A stretch of 64,000 nt of DNA, from assembly GCA_009760855.2 (NCBI GenBank), contig WPIO01000030.1, positions 1 to 64,000 of the forward strand, given 5' to 3'. Below, piece after piece: positions 32,966 to 64,000 of this stretch. Source of the DNA: Cristatella mucedo (lineage: Eukaryota > Bryozoa > Phylactolaemata > Cristatellidae). Made by a program: the position numbers and the translations under genes. Within the stretch, counting starts at the first letter, position 1. Every line of letters begins with the position of its first letter. The notes beneath the pieces were generated by a model. It searched no databases, was not told the DNA's origin, and saw only the letters and a list, made by a program, of their open reading frames with translations.

Positions 32966-33811
32966 CATTTTCTCATCAAACCCATAGCGACACAGTCAAC
33001 GTTACCTAGCAGCACGGCCGCAGCAATTCAGGCGTATGCCGAAGGGAATCTCCACGTGACAGCAGCGACCTAATCCGATTGGAATAATCGAGGGGGTGGA
33101 GAAATCCACTTGGGGGCATGGGGCCGCTACGCTGCGTGCTAATCGTAGATGCCTGCTTGCGAGGCTCGCTTCGATTGCGGGCCGCTTTTTCATCTACGGA
33201 GAGAGCACGCCGCATGACGGCGATCGAATAGAAAGCCTCCTGCGTTACCTCGCGAATGGCTCTTTTTTTGGGTCGGTAGTAGCTGCTTCAAAACTGCCAC
33301 GCTAGCGACATGTTAAAGCAACCTTTACAGGCTGCCAAGCATGCCCAGGTACCGTGGGTACGTAATCGTTGCTAGTTGCACCAGGTAAATGTGTGCTACG
33401 TGTAGAAAACTTTTCCATTCAAATATGCGAATGGATTCTTGTTGCAATAACCCGTCAGTACTGTTCGGCTGAAGGAGGAATATCATTTCAATAAGCTAAG
33501 CACAAGCCCCTCAAGTGCCCACATTTGTTGCGCAAGTGCTCCTTTAGACGACAGATTTTTAAAAGCTTTGTTCGTGCCAGATCGTGAGCGCTATTAGTCG
33601 GCGGTATTTTGTTTCCAGCTAGAATGAGGAACTCTCATCTCATTAGATATCGGGAAGTCAACCGCAGTTGCTATAAGAAAATTCTGCGTTGCTGTATTAG
33701 GAAATACGAAGTTGCTTGAGCAGCATTTATTCAGAGAAGTTTACCTTATGACTTCCGTTTCGGTGACTTTTTTATTTGTCAAAGTTCATGGTGAGGCTTT
33801 AGCCCAGTTGA
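32746..33811. other. Intergenic, nothing recognised
   Basis: A (TC)13 run at 32938-32964 is the only evident structure. Short frames are unsupported. Confidence 0.4.
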
Positions 33812-34480
33812 TAATTATAATAATAATAATGCACTTGATAAAGCACCCTCAGAGAACTCAATCTCTCTCTAGGCGCTTTACATTTGCTGCAAAGGAAAAT
33901 GCAATTGAATGGTGAGTAAAATCATGCTTGAAAAAAACACTGAATAATATGGTTAAGGGTGACATGCACAGGGTCAGCATGCAAGTGTGGTTAGTGGCAG
34001 CATGCAGTGTCAGCACGCATAAGCACATCAAGGACGAATCACAGGGACCCACTAAATGCTGTCCTAAATAGGTGTTTTTAAGTTCCTTTTAAATCTGGTC
34101 AGGTCAGGGGATGTTCTGACGCAGGTCGGGAGGGAGTTCCAGGCCTTGAAGTCAATCCGTTGCTTGACTGGTAGCCAGTGCAGGTCGGCGAGAAATGGAG
34201 TAATGTGGCAACTGCGACGCTCGCGACAGACAAGCCTAGCTGCGGAGTTTTGCACCAGCTGCAATCGCCTGATCGCACATCCCGGTAGGCCAGTAAGCAG
34301 TGAGTAGCGTAAGTCGAGACGGGATGTCACGAATGCACCAACTGAATGAACGGAAAACGAATGGACCAACTTGGACGTGGTATGGTATCCTTATCTAAGC
34401 AAGCCCGAATTTTAGCAATGCTGTGAAGCTAAAAGTAGGCAGATTTGACAGTGGAGCTGATATGGTCCAAGCTCACCTTC
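33812..34480 (-). pseudogene. L2-type LINE copy with internal deletion
   Basis: The minus strand runs from KIRAC-like sequence (near 34400) through LTGLPGCAIRRLQLVQNSAA and LLADLHWLPVKQRIDFK. It then jumps directly to AWNSLPTCVRTSPDLTRFKR, missing the TFRSLHS-GDRAFSS segment, and continues through the 3' UTR to (AAT)n at about 33815-33829. A 101-codon frame survives across the deletion (34064-34369). It has been recombined or deleted compared with 55149-56016. Confidence 0.8.
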
Positions 34481-35022
34481 GAATATCGACACAAAAAAGC
34501 AGTGGTCGGTTTACACGGGTCTTGACTTAGTACTGGAGCCAGGTCAGTGACCAGGCTTCAGAACAAGATGAGCTCAGTCGAGGGTTCATCTAGTGCTGAT
34601 CAATTCTCGATGATGCCACTTGCAAATCCGATAAATTTATTTAGTGCCGCAGTTAACCGACGATGAATAGCAGCTTATTCGACCTGCTCGTTTGGTTTGG
34701 CTTTAACCTCATAAAAACCAGCATACCAGTCTCGGCATGTGAACTAGGCTGCCAGTTAGCTCCAGTGGACTGATAAGACGGCATACATGATCAAAATGGA
34801 AACGTACACTACTGCCGGCTGATTATTTGTACACAATTTAATCTTACACGACTGATAACGACTAGTCAATACGAAAGAAATGCAGTTTTGACCAGGCCGA
34901 TGGTCATTTAACACAAACTGCCACTTTCGACCTACCAGCTCTGCCTGTATTTTCGATTTATTTAAGACTACTAGCCGGTAGCATGTTTGTATACACGCTC
35001 TTGTTTATACAATATCTACTTA
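34481..35022. other. Intergenic, nothing recognised
   Basis: AT-rich sequence with no repeat family or coding signal that I can identify. Confidence 0.4.
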
Positions 35023-35115
35023 ATTTGTGTAGCACCCCGGGAGAACTTAAATCTCTATTCAGGGGCGTCCCCTATGCCACCGGGCTAGAGGCCACGACCT
35101 CAAGTCATCAAATGC
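35023..35115 (-). mobile_element. SINE family 1 (copy 5), truncated
   Basis: The minus-strand tail (GAATAGAGATTTAAGTTCTCCC) and box-B-like GGCCTCTAGCCC are present, but the tRNA-like head is cut near 35110, where the next copy begins. Confidence 0.75.
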
Positions 35116-35124
35116 ATTAAGAAA

Positions 35125-35252
35125 AATAATTCATTTAGATAGCACGATAAGAGAACTTAATCTCTTCAGGCGCTTCACATATGTCACATGGCTCGAGCCC
35201 ACGACCTCAGTTGGGGTGAGCACCTTAGCCACTGGGCCAAACCATATTACAT
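35125..35252 (-). mobile_element. SINE family 1 (copy 6), adjacent in tandem
   Basis: On the minus strand the head GTTTGGCCCAGTGGCTAAGG, box B GGGCTCGAGCC and tail GAAGAGATTAAGTTCTC are complete. It lies immediately beside copy 5 in the same orientation, followed by an (AT)n run at 35256-35290. Confidence 0.85.
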
Positions 35253-35256
35253 ATAA

Positions 35257-35289
<33 letters not shown>

Positions 35290-35356
35290 GAGCTGGTGCA
35301 TTGACCTTGACCTTGGTCGAAACAAGAACATTTACCACTGGGCTAAACCAGAGCAG
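35290..35356 (-). mobile_element. SINE family 1 head fragment (copy 7)
   Basis: The minus strand reads CTGGTTTAGCCCAGTGGTAA followed by GACCAAGGTCAAGGTC. Only the tRNA-like head is present. Confidence 0.5.
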
Positions 35357-36306
35357 TCATATCAAGGCGAATCCACCAGCTATATATAGCAAGGTGCATG
35401 CCCGAGGGTCCTCTGCAAATCCATTATCTTGAAACACCATGATGGCACAATATGCTTTTATACTGCTTTTCTAGTATTCGAACTACTTTGTGTTACTTCA
35501 AGGTCAAGTGAATTCGACATCGACAAACCTGTTTTGCTTTTCCCTACACCATATTATGTTCAGTGTTTCGATCATTTGGATTCGACGTGCAATTTGTCTG
35601 TCTTTCGGGGCTGGGGTGGGGAATCTGCCAGCCTAACATTGCAAGTCTCAGACTTCAAGCAGGTCGCGATGCTCTGGTCAAGACATCCAGAGTACGGCAG
35701 CAAAACTGCTGTACGACCAACCATCAAATGCAGTATCAGTAAACTATAAAAAGACATGTGCAAACACTGTCTTTTGCATCCGAGAAAGATCCAACAACCT
35801 TAAGTAACATATACAAATTGCAGGCAGCAAGCATGCCGTGCCGATGCCGCTCAACGAGGGTCGGTGGCTGAAATCAGCACAGGTCTAAAACGCAATCAGC
35901 CAACAAAAAAGAAACCTGCCCAGCTGGGACTCCGAAGCAGCCCAGGTAATGCTATTAGGTACTCAGCCAGTCCGCAGCATGGCTAAGGTGCATCTGCGCT
36001 GAGCAAAGTAATAAAAGCCAGTACCGTCACCGAGCCCGTGCCCGATGCAGAAAGCCAGGAAAACGCACATTTTCTAATGAACACCGAGGTACATGGCAGA
36101 CGGCCGGCACCTTGGCAGCAAAGTGAACAGAGGTAAGGAGAACACGAGAGCTCCCGATGAGGGAGCGACCGGTGCCGGCTAAACCACCGGGAGTGCAACA
36201 GCCAAGTGTGCTTCGGCAGGCAGCAACAGCAACATAACGGCCCCTGCGTGCAGCCAGGCCACCGACACTGCCGGATATCATAAGGCGGATAGCCGCTTAG
36301 ACGCGC
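35357..36306 (-). other. Presumed CASC3 3' UTR and downstream DNA
   Basis: The sequence downstream of the CASC3 stop (minus strand) has no canonical AATAAA that I could find within about 900 bp. A plus-strand frame at 35429-35749 (106 codons) is probably fortuitous. Confidence 0.4.
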
Positions 36307-56550
<20,244 letters not shown>

Positions 56551-56939
56551 GCCTACAGGGGGTCATACGACGTACTGACAGGTGCACACCAAAGTTTAAG
56601 TATTGGCGAATATTACTCGAATTATTAAAGTAGAATCTTTTAAAATAATAAATCATATTTTATCATAGCCTAATAGGAGCTTTGAAATTTTTTTTAGATA
56701 ACCTCTGGCCATCCAACTTGGAAGTGAAACTTTGTTCATGTGGCCTAGCGGGCCTCCTGCCGCGGACACCGAGCGCCGTCTAACTGTTTTGGCAGAGGAC
56801 CTCCATGCGAAATGGCGGGCCGCCGCCGTTATTCAACGAACGATCCTTACCCAATTTTTTCATAGACCACCGCGATGCATTTAAGCGGCGCAAGGGGATT
56901 TGGACTCGTCCGTATTCACAAGTGCCAACGTGCAACTGC
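56551..56939. other. Upstream region of CASC3
   Basis: This presumed promoter side of CASC3 is AT-rich around 56630-56700, and no TATA or CCAAT box is obvious. GC-rich CGGGCCGCCGCCG lies near 56815. Confidence 0.35.
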
Positions 56940-57112
56940 AAGTTTGCCGTAAGAATTGGCTCTGTTGCAATGCAATTCAATGTATCTGTTCTGTAACTTA
57001 GAAAGCCACAAACACCGTGTGAGTGATACGCAGGAGAGTTTTGGGTAGCGCTCTCAAAGCCTGAGCGGCTTTCGGTACGCATTCCGCAGCCAGCAGACTT
57101 CGTTTGTCTGTC
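56940..57112 (-). mobile_element. CR1-like LINE fragment, ACATT family (copy 3)
   Basis: The minus strand resembles 45905-46065: GTCTGCTGGCTGCGGAATGC, CGAAAGCCGCTCAGGC, TACCCAAAACTCTCCTGCGT and CGGTGTTTGTGGCTTTC. It directly precedes an oppositely oriented L2 fragment. Confidence 0.65.
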
Positions 57113-57124
57113 GTTAGCCTCGTA

Positions 57125-57712
57125 ATTGCCACGTCACACCACTTCTCGCCGACCTGCACTGGCTCCCAGTCAAGCAGCGCATCGACGTCGAGGTTTTGTC
57201 TTTCACTTTTAGGACCCTACATTCTTTAACTCCACCTTACCTATCAGACCTGTACGCCCACCAGGCTAAGCATCGTAACACCAGCTTTTCTGAATCTAAT
57301 TCGGAAGCTACGCCTCGCACGAACGTCAAATCTTTTGGAGACCGTGCCTTTGGCTCGTATGCTCCAAAAGCCTGAAATTCACTTCCGACTTGCTTCACGA
57401 CATCCCCTGACTTGACTACATTTAAAAGAAGCCAAAACACATCTATTTATTACAGCATTTAGTGGGTCAATGTGATTTGTCATTTACTTGCTTATGCATG
57501 CTGCCACTATGCATGCTGCCACTGACCACATTTGCATGCTGACCCTGTCCATGCCATCTCTAACTATGTTATGCTTGCTGTCATTGAGCATGCTACCACT
57601 AACCATTCGATTATGCTTTCTTTGCAGCATATGTAAAGGGCCTAGAAAGAGATTAAGTTGTCTGAGGCCGCTATACAGATGTATTAGTACTATTATTATT
57701 ATTATTATTATT
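57125..57712 (+). pseudogene. L2-type LINE 3' portion, broken
   Basis: It starts near CACCACTTCTCGCCGACCTGC (LLADLHW) and runs through AATCTTTTGGAGACCGTGCC, TTCCGACTTGCTTCACGACA and the tail AAGAGATTAAGTTGTCTGAG to (ATT)n at 57690-57712. Several frameshifts. Confidence 0.82.
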
Positions 57713-57847
57713 ACCTCACGCAACAGGGAGAATGTGAAAAGCATAACTGAGTCAGGAGAGCAGTCGAGGTAGGGAATAGCATGGAAGTTGCAGTTCAGGA
57801 CGGCTGGAAAGGATGTGCAGCAGGAGAGTAGATGTCGATGCGTAACA

Positions 57848-58015
57848 AAAATGTTAGCTGATTTAACAGCCTCATTTTTATAGTGGCAGAAGTGCCTTAA
57901 GGGCTTTCGCCGCTACTTGTAGTTGGCATTAAAGGATCGTTTACTGCACGATTCTAACCCACGAAGGTCTTGATGAGCGAGCACCTTACCCCCTGAGCCA
58001 TCACGGCTCTGCAAG
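57848..58015 (-). mobile_element. tRNA-derived SINE, family 2 (copy 5)
   Basis: The minus strand has GAGCCGTGATGGCTCAGGGG, GTAAGGTGCTCGC, box-B-like GGGTTAGAATC, AACGATCCTTTAATGCC and the tail ATAAAAATGAGGCTGTTAAATCAGC. Confidence 0.8.
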
Positions 58016-59153
58016 ACTGGTTGGGCGCAAACGATTATGGGCACGAGTCTGCATCCGTCGAGAATTTTGGTTTCATAGTATAAATTTGGGTTTTTAATTT
58101 ACTCAAGAATTATGTTAGTCTTATGGTGGACCGCTTAACTCAGGAACCGCTGGATGCAGCAAACGCGGCTTCTGCCGTCTGCCGACTTTAGGTGATTGGA
58201 TCGGGCAACACTCCTGCTGCCCAAAGGCGACTGGAAGACAAAAAGCGGGAGTTGATTTGAAGGGCTGGACCTGCGGGGGACTCATTGGCGAAAGGCCTGA
58301 CTGTGAGCTTGAACATATGCTTGCATATTAATCAACGGACAGGAAAGGCCGAGTATCAGCCGTACAAACCAAGCCACTTTTGTATACGGTTAGACTAGCT
58401 GAGGCGCATCGCTAGAGTTTTCACATGTTAAGACCAGACGAAAGTCTAGGGGGGACGAGTCAGTCGTCCATAAGACGGGGATTTTTTAGTGGAAGCATTA
58501 AACCATGACCTTGTAGTGTGAGGAATCGGAAGTCCTCTGAATGTCACGTCGCACACACGCGAGAGCTTTCTTCCTAACTATCCTATTAGCATAACAAGCC
58601 GGGTGCGGTTTCGCCTTCTTCCAAATGCATCCAGTTAAATTTAAGCAAGCGAGTAGTTGTTTGGCTGATCTCAAGTAGAGGAAGTTTCCTTATTTTAGCT
58701 CTACTTTATAGAAGGAAATACTAATTACACTGGTCAATATTGAAATCATTACTGACTTCAAAAGGCCCAAATCTGTAGTGTCTAACTGTGCGGAACACGA
58801 ATATAACCATATTTGTATTGGCTCTCGTTTTGAAGATATTACGCGTAGTTCATTTTCTGTTTCAGCGTGTAAATCTATCCGCTGGGATGCAATAACATCT
58901 AAATAAGCCTAGACTGATGTAATATTCCATCGCCTCACATAATATTGCCATGCACAAATCCAGAGTTTATTGCATCATTTTTTGATGCAATATAATACCA
59001 CTACCAGGCAGCTACTGCAGTAAGCTGACGTCATAAAGCCTAATCGGAAAGGTTGAGCATTAAAAAAATTTCAGACTTTGTGCGAGACAGTTTTAACTAC
59101 TGTTACATGAAACTGTTATTATTTTATCCATTGAGCTACAATAAAGAACAGTA
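58016..59153. other. Intergenic, nothing recognised
   Basis: AT-rich sequence without family-level repeats or coding signals that I could identify. Confidence 0.4.
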
Positions 59154-60454
59154 ATGCCTCGAAAGTGTGATTATACGGTGGAAATTTTGGCTACATTTGT
59201 CGGAAGTGACATTTGCCAACCAGAAGAAAAGTATCACTTCTCTAGTGAAGAAGGCAAATCATCTTTACTTCAGATTCAAGGTTGGTTACCAAGACCAGCC
59301 TTGGCCTCCTCCCCGCATGTATGCTGCACTGCATGCACTGCACTGCACCACGCAGCTTTTAAAGTGGTTGAACAGCCAAAGACAATCAATACCTTTTGCA
59401 GTCCTCGTGGTGTGGAGAGAGCCAAGAAACCACATAAATGACTGTTACTTCTGCTTGGTTCCACCTCTTTCCAGCGGAATAACGAAGCAAAGAAAGTCGA
59501 GAATAGTCTACCCAAAAAATTCCGTCTGCGTTGAGACCAGTTTCAAATGGTGAGGGAAATTCTATTACAGAACCTCCTGAAGAATATTCTCTTGATTCAT
59601 CTGATGAGGACAAGGGTGAGCCAACCTGTTGTTCTCCTGGTGCGCGAGCATTCAGTACTGCCGATTTCCACTGTGGTGCATCATCAACCCCATATAATAA
59701 CACAGGAAGAACTAAATGACCTGGTTTGTGATTTGTACTTATCTAAGAACAAGGCAGAATTGCTAGAATGAGGATTTCAATAGTGGAATCTTCTTGAAGA
59801 TGTCACTATTACTTTATATCGAAAGCGCCACCAACACTTGGAGCCTCAGAGAGAATAGTAATCTATTATTCTGTTCCAATATTAAGGGCCTCATGAATGC
59901 CTTGCAAATCACTCATGATCCACAAGAATGGAGACTATTTGTAGACTCTTCAAAATTGAGTCTTATGGCTGTGATTTTGCACAATTGAAACCGCCTTCCA
60001 TCTATTCCAGTAGCACACGCTGTCCACATGAAAGAGAAATACGATAACTTAAAGCAGCTAGTGCATTCCATTGAGTATAACAAGTACAACTGGCACCTCT
60101 TTGGTGATTTGAAGGTTGTTGCCCTTTTAATGGCACTGCAGCAGAGATGTACGAAATGCAGGTGTTTTATATTTGAGTTGGATGGCCGAACAAGGAGATT
60201 GCACTTCTTGCAGAAGGAATGGACTCGCAGACAAAATGTAGCAGTTGGAGAGAAGAATATCCAGCACCCAGCTTTGGTCAAGGCTTACAAAATACTGCTA
60301 CCACCCCTTCACATCCACGGGATTTCAACTAGGTTTGATGAAGAACGTCGTGAAAGCCACGGACCGGATTTTGCCAGCTTTCCAATGTCTTGCATGGAAA
60401 ACTAACCACATTCTCTCTGCAAAACTGCATTTGCGTGAACTTATGAACGTTTAA
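59154..60454 (+). pseudogene. Decayed copy of a widespread, apparently mobile-element-linked gene family of unknown function
   Basis: A near-continuous but broken reading can be followed from MPRKCD (59154). A frameshift leads to TFANQKKSITSLVKKANHLYF and KVGYQDQPWPPP, then VWREPRNHINDCYFCLVPP. Another shift leads to EEYSLDSSDEDKGEPT, then EWRLFVDSSKLSLMAVILHN, a stop at about 59988, and AVHMKEKYDNLKQLVHSIEY. GDLKVVALLMALQ and KNIQHPALVKAYKILLPPLH follow, then a last shift to LGLMKNVVKATD. I recognise this order (KVGDQDK, WREP-x-NH...DCYFC, WRLFIDSS, GDLKVV, LPPLHIKLGLMK) from a multicopy unnamed family in arthropod and other invertebrate genomes. No accepted function is known to me. A conserved C-terminal part after LGLMK is missing. 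Confidence 0.6.
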
Positions 60455-60465
60455 GAATAAAAATA

Positions 60466-60545
60466 ATAGTAACATTAATATACTAATAGGTCCTTAGTAT
60501 AAAGCCCCAAGAGAAACGAACCTCTATCCAGGCACGTTACAACTC
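60466..60545 (-). mobile_element. LINE/SINE tail remnant
   Basis: AATAAAAATAATAG with TATAAAGCCCCAAGAGAAACG and CCTCTATCCAGGCACGTTAC resembles the SINE family 1 tail on the minus strand. The head is absent. Confidence 0.45.
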
Positions 60546-60649
60546 GCTACCATCAAATCAATACTACAGTATTAGCGACATGTCCGCTGTCACGCATGCC
60601 AAGGTAAACCAGTATCATTTTAGGCGTGCTCGCTAGGGCAAACATCAAA

Positions 60650-60830
60650 TGAATTTTGTGCATTTGCATGATGACCCTGTGCATTTCACCTCTAACCATG
60701 TTATGCTTGTTGTCGTTGAGCGAGCTACCACTAATTCGATCGTGCTTCATTTGCAGCAAATGTAAAGTACCTAGAAAGAGATTAAGTTCTCTGAGAGCGC
60801 TACAATTAATGCATTATTATTACTAAACTA
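60650..60830 (+). mobile_element. L2-type LINE 3' tail
   Basis: TGCATTTGCATGATGACCCTGTGCATTTC is followed by CAGCAAATGTAAAGTACC, TAGAAAGAGATTAAGTTCTC and TGCATTATTATTAC. About 180 bp, strongly truncated. Confidence 0.8.
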
Positions 60831-60862
60831 TTGGCCACCTGTTAGCAAGACCTATACCGAGC

Positions 60863-61008
60863 TGGTTTGGCCCAGTGGTTAGGGTGCTCGCCCGAACAAG
60901 GCTTGGCCGAGGTCGTGGCCTCGAGCCCTGTGGCATATGTGAAGTGCCTGAATAGAGAGTAGATTCTCTTAGGACGCTATATAAATGAGTTGTATATAAC
61001 TATATATG
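60863..61008 (+). mobile_element. SINE family 1 (copy 9)
   Basis: Head GGTTTGGCCCAGTGGTTAGG, box B CCTCGAGCCC, then GTGCCTGAATAGAGAGTAGA and TTCTCTTAGGACGC. The stem differs from other copies at the TAAGT loop. Confidence 0.85.
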
Positions 61009-61179
61009 GCCGGTATAACGCACCAAACCTTGCGCATGTACGTAAAGCGCTCCGGAACAAAAAGACAAGCTTGCCGTATCGAAAGAGAAGGCTAGAGAAG
61101 ACGTGTAGAAACAGAGAACATAAGAGGAAACAAATGCGCCTTCAGCTGAGACTTAAAAGATGCAATGTCACTGTAGGTT

Positions 61180-62035
61180 GTACTCTTAGCCTGACACGAG
61201 TTCCAGACTTACACGGACATCCGAGCTGAAGATTTCATCACCAAAAGATTTCAATTTAGTTAGACCGACGGCAAAATAATTAGATGCTGAGGAGTGGTTG
61301 GTGCAAGAACACATTTGAAGAGCAACAGGGTCGCATAGGTAGGCTGATAAAAGCAAGTGAAGAGACCTGTAGGCCACAAAGAGAATCCTGAAATCGAGCC
61401 AGGGGAAATCAGACATAAGTCGTGGGATATGGCAGCTAGGCCATTGAATATAGACCGGAGGGACTTTGAGTTTTTCCCCAGTTTCTGACGAGTTAGGGCG
61501 CAGGCCAGAAGTCCTGAATAAACGAAATTTCAATAATCTAGAAGGGATGTCACAAAAGCGCGAGTTAGTTTGGCTCTTGTACTCCTAACTAAGAGAAATT
61601 TGATTTGGCGATACCCATAGGCTGAAAGTATGTCGACTTGACATTAGAGAAAATGTGTTCATCTAATGACAAGTCGTCTTAAAATAGCACCTTGATAACG
61701 GGCAGATACTACCGGGGTGATGCTAGTTGACCAATCCTAATGGCAAGGTCTTCCAAATTTCAGGTTCTACTAGGTTTTCCCGTAGCTATTAGGTTGGTCT
61801 TATTATAGTTAAGCTATAGGAAACTATCCATCAAACTTGAATATTGTCGATTCAGGCAACAAGGGAACTCGATGAGGAGCAAGGCTTGGATGGGTCAAAG
61901 GATAAATAGAGCTCGGTGTCATCAGCATATAATTGACAGCTAGGATTTTACGACATTAGCTAGAGGGAGTGAAGTTGATAATTGACGACTTTAAACGAAT
62001 TAGATAAGGCTTGCTTCTCTAGATTGTCGAAAATT
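61180..62035 (-). mobile_element. Diverged L2/CR1-type LINE copy
   Basis: On the minus strand, a Leu-rich frame at 61186-61533 contains LKSFGDEIFSSDVRVSLELVS, the LINE C-terminal GDRAFSSYAPKAWNSLP block. Further on, TGATGACACCGAGCTCTATTTATCC corresponds to the A/V-D-D-T-x-LY palm motif. It is more diverged than other copies and may be a separate subfamily. Confidence 0.6.
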
Positions 62036-62099
62036 CATGGAGCAAAAGTGCGTGTATCTGATTGCTGCAATATTCATAGCATCGTCGCTGAAATTTGAT

Positions 62100-62242
62100 A
62101 ATAATATAATTCATTTATATAGCGCCCCAAGAGAACTTAATCTCTATTTAGGCGCTTCACATATGCCTCGGGGCTCGAGCCAACGACCTCAGTCAGACCT
62201 TGTTCGGGGCGAGCACCTTAACTGCTAGACCAAACCAGCTTG
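62100..62242 (-). mobile_element. SINE family 1 (copy 10)
   Basis: The minus strand has GGTTTGGTCTAGCAGTTAAGG, box-B-like TGGCTCGAGCCCCG, and the tail GCGCCTAAATAGAGATTAAG, TTCTCTTGGGGCGCTATATA, AATGAATT. Well preserved. Confidence 0.88.
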
Positions 62243-64000
62243 ATAAAGACCTATCTGTCATGAATCGAGTGTTACTGGGAAGAATTTTTATAGAATATAA
62301 ATTACTGAATAATAAAATCAAGTCTCTCTAGATACAGCAGCATTCTAGATGATAAGTTTTTGGCTGAAAGATTTGAAGAGATCATCAAAAGACACAGATT
62401 ATCAAAATCATCTTTGCTAATATTTCAATCAATGCATAAACCAATTTTCTTATTTACTAGATTCCAAAATCTCAAGCTTAAGCTCAATGGCTGTGAACTT
62501 ATCGCTTTTTGTGGTGGAAGTATTAAATTAACACACAACCAGAGGTCTTTTACAATACGTGACTAATACGGTTTAGTCAGAGGTGCTAGAATGAACCAAT
62601 GAAGGTCGTACGTGCAGCGCCACTAGCTGCCTGCCACCGCCAGCACATTTAGTGTGGTTATCCCATTCCCGACATTCCAGAGATTCGTGGCTTCAGTGCA
62701 GAATTCTCACCGAATAGATCGGGCAGTTAAGACACTGAGTACCGTAATTATCTCCTTTCCATTTTAGATGGAAAGCGCTTTTACAGTGGCGAGGTATCGG
62801 TCCGAGGTACACGATCCTCGACTTTTGTTTTACCGCAGTAGCATAAGCGGCACTTAGGGGCAACGAAAATGCGACCGGCATACATAATGACAACGCTCGT
62901 TAGATAGTTAACCTAAAGATACTTTTTGAACAGCTGTTGGGACAACCGACGTCCGGCTGCTTGGACGCGGAAAGCGGAGTTCCATCTAGTTCGTAGAACC
63001 TTTTCATTTCGCTAGCTCCGGTTCCCGCCTACAACCTAGAGAAAATTCATCCACCTGGAGCTTTTATGATGCAGAGATTCGTAAAGTTTCGGACTTCAAT
63101 CCTTTTCTCTCGCAATGTTCATTATAGTTATATGTTATTAATCCTAGGCATACGGTAGCGTCAAAGTTGCTTGCAGTGGCTGATTTCTAAGAGGCCTTCT
63201 ACCTCGAAGAAACTTAATGTAATGCAAGTCTGTAAAGGGATCTGTGCACGCGACCTCTTAGCTGAAGTTAAAGCATCTCAAGACTGGATTCTCAATTTCA
63301 TTCTCTGGCTGCGAAAATTCTACGCGTTCACCTTGGTCAGAGCGTACCTTCAGCTCGACCCATTGCAGCCTTGTCCGTGGACGCAGCGAAGAGGGAGAGG
63401 GAAGCCAGGAGTAACGTAGTACGGCTTCCTCCAAACACGCCCCTCAGCCTTCCTACGATTGGTCATGTAGTGAAATGTCAAGGTCTGGACCACCCTGAGC
63501 TGAATCCTGGCTACGCCCCAATTCTCGCTTTCTTCAGAGAGCTTTAAGAGCAGGTTTCTGAATAGTCTTTGAATGGCTTCAAATGGGACATGCAGCGGAA
63601 GCTCATTGAGATATAATAGCTAATTACTCCTCTGAAAAATCCTTCTGGGATAAACCTGGTGCCATTCGGTCGCAGTGGAAGTGTAGTACACGACTTTTAA
63701 GTTGTAGCTCATTAAAGAGTAGCTGGGAAAATTGGTTTTCTATCCAATTCAACAATGAATTGCGTCTTTTTAAAGAGTCTTTTTAAAGCTACACCAATTG
63801 TGATGAGCTTTGAAAGTCGAAAGACTCAAAGGTTCGACAGCCAAAGCAATCGGAGAAAGCTGGAAAAACCAAGTTTTGAGTAATATCAGAACACAAAGGA
63901 AAACTGCGGCAAGTTTGCTGAAGTATCGCGATCAGGATTTAAGTCTGTTGAGCGCGTCACCGACTAAAAAAGCTTGGACGCGCCGATGATCTACATTCGT
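62243..64000. other. Right end of window, nothing recognised
   Basis: Short frames (longest 82 codons, 63171-63419) have no recognisable domain. No family-level repeat seen elsewhere in the window recurs here. Confidence 0.4.

Overview
The window is animal nuclear DNA. It has genes split by spliceosomal introns (GT-AG, plus one GC-AG), orthologues of two bilaterian gene families (CASC3/Barentsz and a WDR86-like WD40 protein), dense dinucleotide microsatellites, and many non-LTR retrotransposon and tRNA-derived SINE copies. An intact Ty1/copia element and abundant L2/CR1-type LINEs suggest an invertebrate, but I cannot name the species. No operons, CRISPR arrays, rRNA genes or intact tRNA genes were seen.

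Layout. 1-4793: nearly complete, apparently young Ty1/copia retrotransposon on the minus strand, with an intact 1,338-codon frame and LTRs differing at 4 of 378 positions. It seems to sit in an older LTR-like sequence (4794-5040). 5-17 kb: GC-rich DNA without recognisable genes, followed by mostly broken L2-type LINEs and SINEs. 18.8-23.2 kb: a four-exon plus-strand gene for a WD40 propeller protein close to WDR86, behind a long GA tract and a CpG-rich leader. 23-36 kb: intergenic, with SINEs, LINE tails, a dead ZMYM1-type hAT transposase copy and a promoter-like or LTR-like block. 36.3-56.6 kb: a twelve-exon minus-strand gene for CASC3 (MLN51/Barentsz), the exon-junction-complex core subunit. 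Its introns hold nested LINEs, a 124-bp tandem repeat, long AC tracts and a Tc1/mariner remnant. 56.6-64 kb: more LINE and SINE copies, plus a decayed copy of a gene family that recurs, apparently mobile-element-linked, in arthropod and other invertebrate genomes.

The two cellular genes converge (WDR86-like plus, CASC3 minus) with about 13 kb between them, and nothing suggests a joint function. CASC3 works in the nucleus and cytoplasm with eIF4A3, Mago and Y14 on spliced mRNA. WDR86 has no well-established role. All twelve CASC3 exons join in phase (2,727 nt, 908 residues) and all four WDR86-like exons join in phase (1,353 nt, 450 residues), which is the main support for these models.

Most of the remaining sequence is two SINE families and the L2-type LINE. 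SINE family 1 ends in the same hairpin-forming tail as the LINE, which implies that the LINE's reverse transcriptase mobilises it. Nesting gives relative ages: SINE into LINE at 13.4 kb, and LINE into a 124-bp repeat array into an older LINE at 50.7-53.4 kb.
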